Position numbers and translations under genes: made by a program | The notes under the pieces: generated by a model | What the model was told of the DNA's origin: nothing | What the model saw: the letters and a program-made list of their open reading frames with translations, nothing else | Database searches by the model: none | DNA from: Cordilura impudica | Taxonomy: Eukaryota; Arthropoda; Insecta; Diptera; Scathophagidae | Direction of reading: 5' to 3' | Assembly: GCA_963682025.1 (NCBI GenBank) | Contig: OY821519.1 | Span: forward strand, 137,058,094-137,122,093 | Length of the DNA: 64,000 nt | Shown here: piece by piece, positions 23,838 through 34,218 of the stretch | Position numbering within the stretch: position 1 is the stretch's first letter | Layout of the letters: each line of letters starts with the position of its first letter

Positions 23838-24125
23838 GTCAACCGATGTCGCTATGTAACTAAATAGGAACAGTCAGCAGAGGCCTCTGTGTAAATACGA
23901 ACAGTCAATAGAAGTCGCTGTGTAACTAAATACGAATGGTCAGCAGAGGCCGCTGTGTAAAATACGAACAGTCAGCAGAGGCCGCTGTGTTAATACGAAC
24001 AGTCAACAGAAGTCGCTGTGTAACTAAATACGAACAGTCAGCAGAGGCCGCTGTGTAAAATACGAACAGTCAGCAGAGGCCGCTGTGTAAATACAAACAG
24101 TCAACAGAAGTCGCTGTGTAACTAA
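23838..24125 (+). repeat. 31-35 bp minisatellite inside the solo LTR
   Basis: About nine units of 'tacgaacagtcagcagaggc' followed by 'cgctgtgtaa', with a higher-order pattern of about 98 bp (three unit types, one with an extra 'taac'). Confidence 0.85.
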
Positions 24126-25314
24126 CTACTATTAATGCGTTAGGATCTATTTTACTATTTAGACGGAGTCTCGTCATTAACCCGACTTCGACTGAGTTTA
24201 CCTATACCAACTTTGTGTACTTATGTCAGTTAATTTACTAACTGAGTGAGAATCAATAGTTGTTCATAGTAATAGTATTCAATATACTATGGTTGATATA
24301 GGTAAAGTCGGTGTTTGTATTATTAGTGTTAGTGTTTTCAAATTATAATGGTTATGTACGTTGTATTTAGCAACGTTACAATCTGCTTATAGCGAAGCTT
24401 AATAGTATTGGATTCTCCGCCAACATCCTAAAATGAATTCGGTTGTACTTAAAAAATTCTAGGCAGTGTGGCCTTTAAGGGAGTTAGCTTCGACCCCTCC
24501 TATTCTTGTTGTTTATAAAGGATATTCCAAAATCTATCCAAAATAGTAATACCATTATGTATGCCGACGATGTAAAAATCTCAACCATCATAAACAATGA
24601 AGACAGTAAACGTCTTCAGTTTGACTTTAATAGCTTCTACAAATGGTGCAACATCAACTTAATGGAAATAGATCTTAAAAAATGTTAGTCTATGACAATG
24701 TAAGTCTAGATATGCGCCATCTTCGAACGACTATGTCATCCATGATTCAAAACTAAACTCAGTTGAGACATTCATAGATTTGAGAGTTCACTTCGATAAA
24801 AGAGTAAGCTTTAATTCTATTATAATTATGACAGGTAATGTGGTGTTTTATGTTTTATAAAATGTTGGGCAAAGAAATTTAATGATCCTTCTGTAACAAA
24901 AAATCTATCCACGTCTTTGGTAAGGCCTTTACTTGAATACTCATCAGTAATCTGGGATCCATAATAAAATGTCTTCATCAAAAAACTTTAATCATTTCAG
25001 AAATAATTTTTGCTATTTTCTCTTCGATATCTTGGATGGAATACGGAATTTAGTCGCCCACAATGTGGCAGTCATTTGGCTTCCACTTTGGAAAGTAGAA
25101 GAATTATTTTTAATACAACATTCTTCCTCAAATTAGTTCAGGGTAAAATTGAGACTGAATACCTTCTTGGAAAAATATATATAAATGTTGCTAACAGGCA
25201 ACTGCGATTCAATGAACCTGCTTACCTAAATTTCAAATTTTATCATAAGAAGTTTAACGACTTATTTGAGGTCTGACGATTATGTTTGTAACTGTATTTT
25301 AAATCTATATTATT

Positions 25315-25389
25315 TTTGTCAAATTCGGAATAAAACGGTAGAACAAAACATCAGTCACAAGAAATCGCCTAGCCTATTAATATTATAGA
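25315..25389 (-). mobile_element. short Helitron fragment after LINE end
   Basis: The last 75 bp of the family at 44396-44760 ('cggtagaacaaaacatcagt' to TATTAATATTATAGA|T), starting about 40 bp after the LINE stop codon. Confidence 0.65.
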
Positions 25390-25617
25390 TTTTATGTACT
25401 GTTATTATCATATTTTTTTATGATTGAACAAAACTGAACTTTTTTGATGTTGACTGGAACTTTATTGAAATTTTTTTCCTACTAATTTGAGGTCGTTGTT
25501 TTCAAATCTAATCTCCATTTTTCTACATCGGCTCCACTTTTTAAGTTACAGGTACTAATCGTATTTTCAAAAAATCATAACTTTACTCTTCATTTAGCGA
25601 TTTTCAAACCTGTTTTT
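25390..25617. other. unclassified spacer
   Basis: Nothing recognised. Confidence 0.4.
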
Positions 25618-25872
25618 TTGCAAAATACAAGAGACTTTACCAAACATGGTCACGATCGGTCCATTTTTGGACCTAGTCCCCATATAGATATAGCATCCGA
25701 TATAAAGTTTTTCATATCTGCAGCCAAAAAAATTAATAAAAATCCTACTCAAATTTGATTTATGCTTATTTTCTATATCCAGTTAGTTGGGCCTGAGAGT
25801 TAGGGTCTCTAAACGCATGGTATAAGGTATCGTATAGTCGGTCTAGACCGACTATAATTTTCTTACTTGTTT
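25618..25872 (-). repeat. mini-me/DINE-1-like repeat, 5' third
   Basis: Reverse copy with an intact 5' end, including the perfect palindrome with half-site TATAGTCGGTCT. Truncated at the 'ttttgcaaaatacaagagac' block. Confidence 0.85.
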
Positions 25873-25961
25873 TTTTTTTTGTTTAATATGTACCTGTTAC
25901 CTTTGAAAAGCAAAAATTTTTTGAAAATCACAAAAAAAATGGCCGAGTAGTGGTTGCTTAA

Positions 25962-26562
25962 GGGGGGCGGAATAAGGTTTTAAAAGTTACAAATTTTAAT
26001 AAATAAGGCCGTGATAGCGAATCTCCGGAGGCGTTGTTGTTTTGCGGTGAATATCATAACTCATTACTGGATCATGTGAAATAAAAAAAAATCGAAATGC
26101 GTCTAAAAGGTGACATGTCTCCTGAGATAGTGACGAAGAGTTTTTTATTTTTTTTTTATTTTTTTTTGGCAGCATTTTGAAGTGAAAAACACGATTTTTG
26201 GTATAAAATTTCGGGAATATGTTGTTAAAAAATGAGGATGAAAATGAGAAATAAAAAAAACTCTTCGTGGTTACCTGATGATTTATGTGTAGATATAGTG
26301 GGTAAAATTTCAAAGAAATCGGTCAAGGAGATTTTGAGTTATGATATTCACGGACTTCGAACATTTATTTGCGCGAAAATCGATTTTAAGTTTTTTAATA
26401 ACTGATTTAACCACGAAATACCGTATGAGGCCGGTAGCTGGAAACGCTGTATCTTCTTAAGTTTTGCTCCGATTTACTTGAGATTTTCACACAACATTCT
26501 CGACATGTTGTACATGCAGAAAGAGAAATGCAAAAAAAGGTTTTAAAACCTTACGCCCCCCT
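25962..26562. mobile_element. piggyBac-type MITE (601 bp) with TTAA flanks
   Basis: TTAA at 25958-25961 and 26563-26566. Terminal inverted repeat GGGGGGCG[GAA]TAAGGTTTTAAAA on the left and GGGGGGCGTAAGGTTTTAAAA, inverted, on the right. No coding capacity. TTAA duplication with a G/C-run terminus is the piggyBac signature, but the ends differ from the piggyBac at 56426-59177, so another autonomous partner is implied. Confidence 0.75.
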
Positions 26563-26566
26563 TAAG

Positions 26567-27027
26567 TAAAAAAAAAGTTATTTTCTTCATGCTCAAAGTT
26601 GATCGGGTGGGATCCAATTTTGCTTTTTTAGCTGTATGAAAAATCAGATTAAAGTAGCTTTCTAAAACATGTGCATGCATAACAATCGAGTAAAAATTGA
26701 ATGAGTTATGCTAAGTTCTGTGATAACATATTTTCGCTTTTTCTAAAAAAAAATTAAAATGTGGTAATTTTAAAAATCATGAAAAATCCAAAACGGGGAA
26801 AAATGTAAAGTCTTATGCTTTCGCGTAGAGTCACTTAACCTGTGCACAAAATGAGACATATGTCATAAAAATCGATGAACGCGTTCCGTTTTTATTCACA
26901 ATTAACTGAATGTACCTCATTTTGAAGTGAAGAGAAAAACGTTCATGACTTTTTTATGATTTTCAGAATTTAAAAAATTAAGGAATAAACAAAACGTTAT
27001 TTCTTTTTTATACATATTTTTATAAAA
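26567..27027. other. unclassified region
   Basis: No gene, ends or shared family recognised. Confidence 0.4.
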
Positions 27028-27206
27028 TTTTGTATTTAAGCTTCTATCGGCCATAGCACAATACAAATGACCCCTATGAGATCGACTTTAATTGACATAA
27101 TACTAAAATTATCGTATAGATCTGGGTCATTAAACCCTATAGAACAATTCTTAGTCATAGCCCCCATATGAAGTTAATTCCCGATCTTCACTTAAATCTC
27201 TCAAAA

Positions 27207-28574
27207 GGGCAATTCCATATGTGACGGAATGACATTTTGAGTTGTAGAATTGAAGTTAAGGCTATTCTACAAAGCTGTTTTTAATTGAAAATTCATTCTT
27301 CAGTTTGAAAATTATTGTTAATGATTAAGAGATTTTAAAAAAACTCAAGACAATATTTAGACTATTTTATTCTTTTATTTTTGAGTAATTTCTCATTGTG
27401 TGACGGAATGACATTTTTGCTACCATGACTCTGTCCTGGTATTAAAACCTGGGAACTTTTGTAAATAGAAGCAAGTCAGATTTTAAACTAATGCATATTT
27501 TACGTATGATATATAAGCAATATAAAACAAGTAAGAAAATTATAGTCGGTCTAGACCGACTATACGATACCCTATACCATGCGTTTAGAAACCCTATCTC
27601 TTAGGCCCAACTAACTGGACATTGAAAATAAGCAAAAACCAAATTTGAGTGGGATTTTTATTAATTTTTTTGGCTGCAGATATGAAAAAGTTTATATCGG
27701 ATGCTATATCTATAAAGGGACTAGGTCCAAAAATGGACCGATCCTGATCATGTTTGGTAAAGTCTCTTGTATTTTGCAAAAATATGTACAAACAAAATTT
27801 GAGAAGAATCAGTGCAATATTTTTGTTTTTTAATAGATTTAAGTGAAGATCGGGAAGCAGCTCTATATGGGGTCAAAGGGATCATTTTTGGACTACTCAT
27901 TAGTGGATGTAATGAACGCATACAAACCCAATTTGAGTAAGATCTATATGACAATTTGGATCTTATGGCAATTTATGCCGATTTCATATGGGTAATTTGT
28001 ATGGGGGGCTAGGTCTGAACATGAACCGATTCTCACCAATTTCAATAGCGTTCATCCCATGGCCGACAAAAGCTTATATACCAAATTTCATCAAAATATT
28101 TTCATATTTGCGACCTGCAGTTTGATTACAAGCTTTACATGGACACACAGACGGACGGACATTGTTAAATCAACCCAGAAAGTGATTCTGATTCGATCGG
28201 TATAATTAAAGATGGGTCTAGGTCAAATATTTTTGGTTGTTACAAACAGCAGCACAAAGTCATTATACCCAAACCACATAGTGGTATAGGGTATAATTAT
28301 AATTTAGAGCAACTGGCCTGTAATAGTATCGAATTTATTATCTGTCATTTGACGTGACGGAATGACTGTGACGGAATGACTAAAGTTTCTTAAACATGTA
28401 TTAAAAGAAAATTGAGTAGACAGATAAATTTTATATTTGTTTTATTATCTAGAATGCTTGTAAGGAATTACATTATGTGACTTAGAACATATTTTAATAT
28501 ATTTTTAAACTTACTTCATATAAATGAAAAAATATTTTTTTTTCATAAAAGTTGACATTTTTATGGAATTGCCC
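27207..28574. mobile_element. MITE with GGGCAATTCCATA ends and GTGACGGAATGAC motifs
   Basis: Perfect 13-bp terminal inverted repeats at 27207-27219 and 28562-28574. The 13-mer GTGACGGAATGAC occurs four times in the same direction: 27221-27233, 27400-27412, 28354-28366 and 28368-28380. About 600 bp remain without the nested repeat at 27527-28298. No transposase. The superfamily is unknown. Confidence 0.75.
27527..28298 (+). repeat. mini-me/DINE-1-like repeat, full-length reference copy
   Basis: Starts AACAAGTAAGAAAATTATAG, contains the perfect 24-bp palindrome (half-site TATAGTCGGTCT, begins 27542), a subterminal 'gataccctataccatg', a GGAC microsatellite (about 28149-28160) and a 3' hairpin at 28264-28295 (outer stem TATACCC/GGGTATA, inner stem ACCAC/GTGGT) whose 'gtggtatagggtat' is the inverse of the 5' subterminal block. 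This layout (subterminal inverted repeat, microsatellite, 3' hairpin) is that of dipteran mini-me/DINE-1 (Helentron-derived) elements. The name is inferred, not confirmed. Confidence 0.85.
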
Positions 28575-29124
28575 AAACCACAAAAATATTGCACAGCTTT
28601 TTCTCAAATTTGGTTTGTATATGTTTTTGTAAAAAAATAAGTGACCTTACCAAATATATTCAGGATCGGTCCATTTTTCGACCTAGGTCCCATATAAATA
28701 TAGTATCCGATATGAACTTTTTCATATCCGAACGCAAAAAACTTGCCACTCAAACTTTATGTTTATGTTTATTTTCTATATCTAAATAGTGGACCAAAGA
28801 GATAGGATCTAAACGCTATACCATGCGGGTATCGTATAGTCAGTTTAGACTAACTATAATTTTCTTACTTGTTATGATTGCAGTAACAAACTAATAAACG
28901 CCTAAAAATGTGCGTGGACCCTGGATTGCTGTACTTATTCCATTGTGATACCTAGTCAGTTCACCGTCAATTACAGGGAAAAAAGGAAAGTGCACTTCAT
29001 TATTGATGGGTATTTTCCGTTGGCCACCCACATTTATGAGTGCTCATTATTTGGAAAGTTGTGAAAAATTTGAAACGAATTTGTATGAGCCTGGTTTTAG
29101 AAGGCTGAATCAGGGATATATGCC

Positions 29125-29520
29125 CCCTTAACAATTTGCCAAAGCTCTCACAAAGATGGTAATTGGTTTAGATATATCAGTAGAAAGTTCCAAAATTTAA
29201 GTTGGGAGAAATTGAAAACTGGCATTTTTGATGGCCATCAAATGAAAGGGTTAATCAATGATGAAAATTTTAGTAGTTTCATGACAGATATTGAAAGAAA
29301 TGCTTGGAATGAATTTGTTTGGATAGTGCACAATTTCCTGGGAAACAAAAAGGGTGAGCACTACTCTGACCACGTGGACAACATGTTGTCACATTTCCAG
29401 CAGCTAGGTTGTAATATGAGAATTAGGGTACACTACGTACACAGTCATTTGGATTGTTTCCTTGAAAGCCTTGGACACTTTAGCGAAGAACAAGGTGAAC
29501 GTTTCCATCAAGATAAATAA
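29125..29520 (+). pseudogene. fragment of a multi-copy conserved invertebrate gene (GERFHQD family)
   Basis: An open stretch gives GNWFRYISRKFQNLSWEKLK, KTGIFDGHQMKGLINDENF, then ERNAWNEFVWIVHNFLGN, LGCNMRIRVHYVHSHLD and EEQGERFHQD before a TAA just inside the most conserved motif. I recall this motif order from a large, unnamed, multi-copy protein family of insects and other animals, probably transposon-encoded. The N-terminal and central parts upstream are lost. Function not known; not named. Confidence 0.6.
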
Positions 29521-30331
29521 ACCCTCTAAACAAAATAATTACGAAAATTTTATAAAAGAAAATTTTTCGATAAGTTGTAATTACATTATAATATTTGTGT
29601 GTTAAAAATTTGTATTTTTCTTCAAAATACTCTTTTATTAATTAATTGAAAAGAGTAGCTGATAGAAAAAATCTGAAATTAGTGGCCTAAAAACAATTAC
29701 TATAACACACTTATGACATAAATAGAATAGGAGCAAACACACTCATTTAAAATATGTTATTTTTGTATGAAAATCGCGACTTTTATCAATTCAGTTTTCT
29801 CAGTGAATTGTGAACAAAATCAAAAGTTGTGCACCTATTACAATGAAATAAAGCTCAGTTCATTCGAAATGTGTTTAGCTAAATGTTTTTAGACCAAAAC
29901 TGTGATTTTTGTCTCATTTTAATTTTTTTTTAATTATTCTTTTTTTTAAAACTTCAACTTCAAACTACGGGGCAAATTTAAAACCAGTGTAAGCACAGCT
30001 TAAAGATAATATTGTTGACAAGTTTTGGATTTTTTTCCGTTTCAAGTTATTCCAATATACTTCCACTGCATTAATTTTGGACATAACGACATCGCGAAAA
30101 GTCGAGCTGATGGAAAAAAAGACAAGTGCAAATTTGAATTCAGCACCCCAAATTGCCTTAAAAACAACATTTCGTTCTTAATCAATAAAAACATTGCTCC
30201 CTTGTGTTATCTTCCTTAATCTTTGAGAAAGGTTAAAAATACATAACAGGAAGAAGTTATGCAAAGTTTTTGTAAAGTAAAAATAGGAAGAAGACATTCA
30301 ATTGTTGAAATCAATATATAGTTAAACAAGG
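29521..30331. other. unclassified AT-rich region
   Basis: Contains only short frames without features (for example 30025-30219). Confidence 0.4.
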
Positions 30332-30808
30332 AATAAAATTACCGTCGTTCCAGGCCCACTATACGATATCCTGTACCATGCATTTATAAGCCCTTTCATT
30401 AGGTCAAACTAATTGGATATAGAATATAAAAAACAAAGCTTGTGAGGCATGGTTATTATTTTTTTTCCATCGGATATGAAAAATTTTTTGTTGAATGCTA
30501 TATTTATATGAGGATTAGGTTGCAGAATGGACAGATTCTAACCATATTTGGTAAAGTCACTTATTTTTTGCAAAAATAGTATACAACCAATACTATACAT
30601 ATCCAATTTCGTTAAAATATATTCATGTATGCGGCCTGTAGTTTGATTACAAGGTTTACATGGACATCAAGTCGGACGGACATCCACACGGACGGACGGA
30701 TATAGCGAAATCAACCTAAAAAATGTTTCTGGGTCGATTAGTTTATGCCAAATATTTTTGATAGGTACAAACATCAACACAAACTCCTAGTGGTATCAGG
30801 TATAAAAA
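30332..30808 (+). repeat. mini-me/DINE-1-like repeat, internally shortened
   Basis: 5' part (30350-30600) and 3' part (30600-30808, with 'acatccacacggacggacgg') joined with the central third missing. Confidence 0.75.
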
Positions 30809-31738
30809 CCAGAAAGTAGTCATAATGTCGATTTTTGATATAGTAAGAAACATGTTTCTTAAGAATGTCGACAATTCTAACCACAACAACTTTCCATTAT
30901 TAGCAATTGTAATGTACATTAGAGAGTTTCACTAAAAACAAAGTTTTTTTAATTTTTCAAATACGTAAAGCGGAATACGAATTCTCAAGCCCCACAAGAT
31001 TTTTTAGATTTGTTTCCGGTATGGAGTCATTGAAATAGATTTTATAAAAAACAGGTAAAAGTGTTGAATTCGTTTTTGCCGAATTTTTTGAAACTTGAAA
31101 CAATCACATGAGTTCGATGATAAGAATAAAGTATACTTTATTAAAAATTTGGTAAAATTAACTAATATGTTTGTTAAAATCATGCTGCAAATTTAATTGT
31201 TTATATTAACTTTAATTTAAACGGAATTTTTTTTATTGTTTCTATTAAAGATTATTTTATATAAACAATTTAATCTTAGATATTAATAATCAAGAATTTG
31301 TCGTATAAAACACAGAAAATTTGTTCTTCTTTTAATCTATGAAAAAATTTATTGTATTTCTTTTGTCATTAGAATCGCTTGGCTTAAATATTCTTTAAAA
31401 TTTTATTTATTTATAGTTTTTTTTTTCTCTTTCTGTTCTTACATTCAGTTGTTGATGAATTTCTTGAAGAATTCATGGTATTTTTAATTTAGCTCGTCTT
31501 GAGGTTTTCTTTTTCTTGTTGTTTGGTTTCTAAAAGCATTGGCGGTGTTTATGGTTTGCCTGTTTATTGTACTTTCATTTTAATGTTTATTACATTTCTG
31601 GTATATTGTTTTCAAATAAACACCAGAATAAATGGGATTCCCTTCTAACTGTTATGCATTCATGAAGAAATATCATGATTATATATTACGGATTTGTTTT
31701 TTGTAGTTATATTAATTATATATATATTGTATAATATA
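30809..31738. other. unclassified AT-rich region
   Basis: Very AT-rich with no supported feature; it forms the left flank of the Tc1-like element (TA at 31737-31738). Confidence 0.4.
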
Positions 31739-31951
31739 CAGTGAGTGACAATACAATGGAAACTTTTAACAAAATATATTTTTGACGACTTGAAAGGTCA
31801 CAGAATTTAAAACTGTTTTATTAATTTAAATAATCTAACCCATAAAACAAAGTATTTATTAAAACTCTTTTTCTCCTTATGCATACGAGTTTTGAATATC
31901 TCCGTGACTGTGCGTGACTGTGTGTGACTATCTTAAAATTAATCTTTGCCC

Positions 31952-33467
31952 ACACACAGAAAACAGATTCGTTGTGGCAACCTAATTTGTTGCCAACCGA
32001 ATTTTGGTAGTCATACGTACTACCACATTATTCTGTTGTGATAACTGAATTGTGTTATCCAAGCCACTGTAGATTCAGTTGTGTAAATTGTATAATTTAG
32101 TTGATGTTATGGAATCTAGATTCTATTTATTGATTGTCCCAACCATTTATTATGTTATCCTATTTAATAAGTGCAGTAAATGCAGTATATAAGTATAAAG
32201 ACACTAAAAATGATTTTATTTGTAAAATATTTTCAATTCCAATTTAAATACATATAAATAAAATCAAAATATATAACATGTTAAAAAAAATTTACATACA
32301 TACTTATATTATGTTACATATTGATGTGTTATTTAACTAACATTTCACGGATCTAGGAAAATTATTCTTCATATTGTGGTAATTGTTGTTGTTTTTCTTT
32401 ATCAATGTTCCCTTCTAGACACTTTTTTATTTTTGAATATGTTTTGTAACATAATACTTCATTTAAACCATAGAAAGCCTCAACTCACAAAAACTACACC
32501 AACTTATTATATGGCGAGTTCCAAACTTGCTTCCTGAATTTACCCATGGACTTTTGAGCGATCTTCTTGGGTACCGAATAGGTATCGCCATTATACGGCA
32601 GCCTTTTCAGGTTTCTTTTCAGCATCGATGACAACATTTTACATTGGCACTTGAAAGACTTGGTAGAGTACACTATCGTAGGAACGGGTGACTTTGATTT
32701 GATACTTCGACAAACCATTGCTTTCGCGAAGACGAGCATATATTGTAGCATATATTTTTCGCAAAGAAAAAATTCTGAATGAGTAAATCTTGTTGAAATA
32801 ATTGTTACAGAAATATTAAGAATTATCCACAAACACACTTAATGTAACTTATGTACGAGCATTAAAACTTTAAATAACTCTCAACAAAATTGAAAATGTA
32901 CCATTTTACATTATTTTCCAAATATGACAATTTTAATTTATTTTTCCAAAAATGACAAATAGATTAAAAACTCGGTTGGAAGAATCATTTCACTATATCT
33001 TTTCAGTACTTACAACAGAATTCGATTCATTTTTTCGGCTAAAATACCAAAATAGGTTATTCTTTTACTATAGCCGAAAATTAATTCTTAATACAAAATT
33101 GACTTTATCATGTTAACCAACAATTTATAAAAATATCTGTTAACACATTTTATGTTTATAAAATGTTGTTATAACACAATTACTTGTTGAAATCCCCAAT
33201 ATTTATGATTGTAATAATTTTTACCCCTTTTAATACAGTTGCCTTAATTAAGTTATTTTAATTATTTTTATAAAAACTTTTATTGGTAAACAGAACTAAA
33301 TTTGCTTTTGTAGATACTTTCATTTTGTAAAATATAAGATAATAATGTTGTAAGCGAAGAAAATCTATCGCATTTGGAAATATTTAAAAATTTCAACAAA
33401 AAGTTGTATTACCCAAGTAAATTCTTGTAGTCGCAACCAAATTCCAAACATTTCTTTTTCTGTGTGC
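31952..33467. mobile_element. CACACAGAAAA-ended MITE, large copy (1.5 kb)
   Basis: Left end ACACAGAAAAC and right end inverted ACACAGAAAAA, inserted in the left arm of the Tc1-like element: joining 'tttgcccac' to 'cacaacaagtctatgg' restores the arm's repeat unit. The terminal 'gttgtggcaacc' block and its variants are shared with 51868-52070. Its right third matches 2690-2880. The minus-strand frame at 32494-32838 (114 codons) lies inside; I do not recognise it. Confidence 0.65.
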
Positions 33468-33790
33468 ACAACAAGTCTATGGACAAAGTTTCAGATCGAC
33501 TGGATGAGGGGAAGTGAGGTTTTAATCTCTGTGATGTGCGCGACTGTGCGTGACTGTGCGTTACTATGTCGAAGTTAATCTTTCTTTCTATCGACCAAGT
33601 TTCAGATCGATCGGATAAAGGGAAATGGGTTTTAAATCACTCCGTTACTGTGCGTGACCATGTGTGACAGTGCGTGACTACCCAAAATAAATCTGTAGTC
33701 ACAACAAGACCACGGGCTAAGTTTCAGATCAATTGGATAAGGGGGGCAACCCCATTGCCCCACGACAGACAGACAGAGAGTATGAGTTAA
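33468..33790 (+). repeat. tandem-like arm repeats of the Tc1 element
   Basis: Three related units: 'aagtttcagatcgaTcgGat', then 'gtgactgtgcgtgac', with 'acaacaag..atgg' spacers (first unit 31880-31951, interrupted by the MITE), ending in a GACA run near 33768-33780. Confidence 0.6.
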
Positions 33791-34218
33791 AAGAAAGAGT
33801 TTAAAAATAAAAAATATTAACATAACATAGTTTAAAATCAAATTAAAACAACAAAACTAAAAAGTATTAATTTGTATGCTGCTGACAAAACAATGGAAAC
33901 TTTTCTATACAATAATAGAAATATATATATAATATTTGTTAGTACTGCTTCATATCGTCGAGGCATGGAGGCAATTTAATTGTCGATGATATCCATTAAA
34001 ATTTTTTGCCATTTTCATGAGATCTGTTTTGTTTCTGAGACTTCATGCAAGCAAAAAATGCAAAACAATACCCAAAAAACGCTAAAAACGCAAGATTAAG
34101 AATATTAAATAAAAGAATATTTTCATAAAATTTAAAAATATCATCAAACAACTTTGTGTCCACATTTTGATCTTCGAAATCGAGATTCACTGTTTGTATT
34201 TCTGGAATCACTGTACAT

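Larger units (their letters stand above)
23390..24380. mobile_element. solo LTR (991 bp), Ty3/gypsy-like, with ATCT target duplication
   Basis: Begins TGTAACG and ends CGTTACA (7-bp terminal inverted repeat, TG...CA), flanked by ATCT on both sides (23386-23389, 24381-24384). Removing the LTR and one ATCT restores the LINE reading frame exactly (...SHDL|LIAKLN...), which proves the insertion. A 4-bp duplication is typical of Ty3/gypsy elements. No internal coding region remains, as after LTR-LTR recombination. It contains two minisatellites. Confidence 0.88.
22020..25280 (+). pseudogene. LINE (EN + RT) broken by a MITE and a solo LTR
   Basis: Pieces in order. An APE-type endonuclease fragment (VAVRETWLKSNTNNSEI, then GNRNGKLGGGV) is at 22065-22310. 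The pre-RT region DVLTVLKCLKSKKSS is at about 22975, RT NYRSIAKLNATLNLFERI at about 23195-23250, and DFGKVSHDL just before 23386. After the LTR the frame resumes as LIAKLNSIGFSANILK. The catalytic MYADDVKIS (YADD codons 24560-24571) and WCNINLMEIDLKKC follow, and a C-terminal segment ending FYHKKFNDLFEV closes at 25276. Stops and frameshifts lie outside the insertions too, so the LINE was already decaying or has decayed since. The clade was not resolved. Confidence 0.8.
27028..28878 (-). repeat. mini-me/DINE-1-like repeat split by a MITE
   Basis: Two halves of one reverse copy: 27028-27206 ('cttctatcggccatagc' to 'gatcttcacttaaatct') and 28575-28878 ('aatattgcacagctttttct' to 'actaactataattttcttac'). 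Their order and orientation join when 27207-28574 is removed. Confidence 0.8.

Noticed and set aside
23628..23863. Three overlapping open frames
   Set aside because: Product of a 39-bp repeat, whose period is a multiple of three.
23838..24125. CRISPR-like regular repeats
   Set aside because: Units are contiguous with no unique spacers, in a eukaryotic LTR; this is a minisatellite.
25996..26313. 105-codon minus-strand frame
   Set aside because: Lies wholly in the non-coding TTAA MITE; low-complexity composition.
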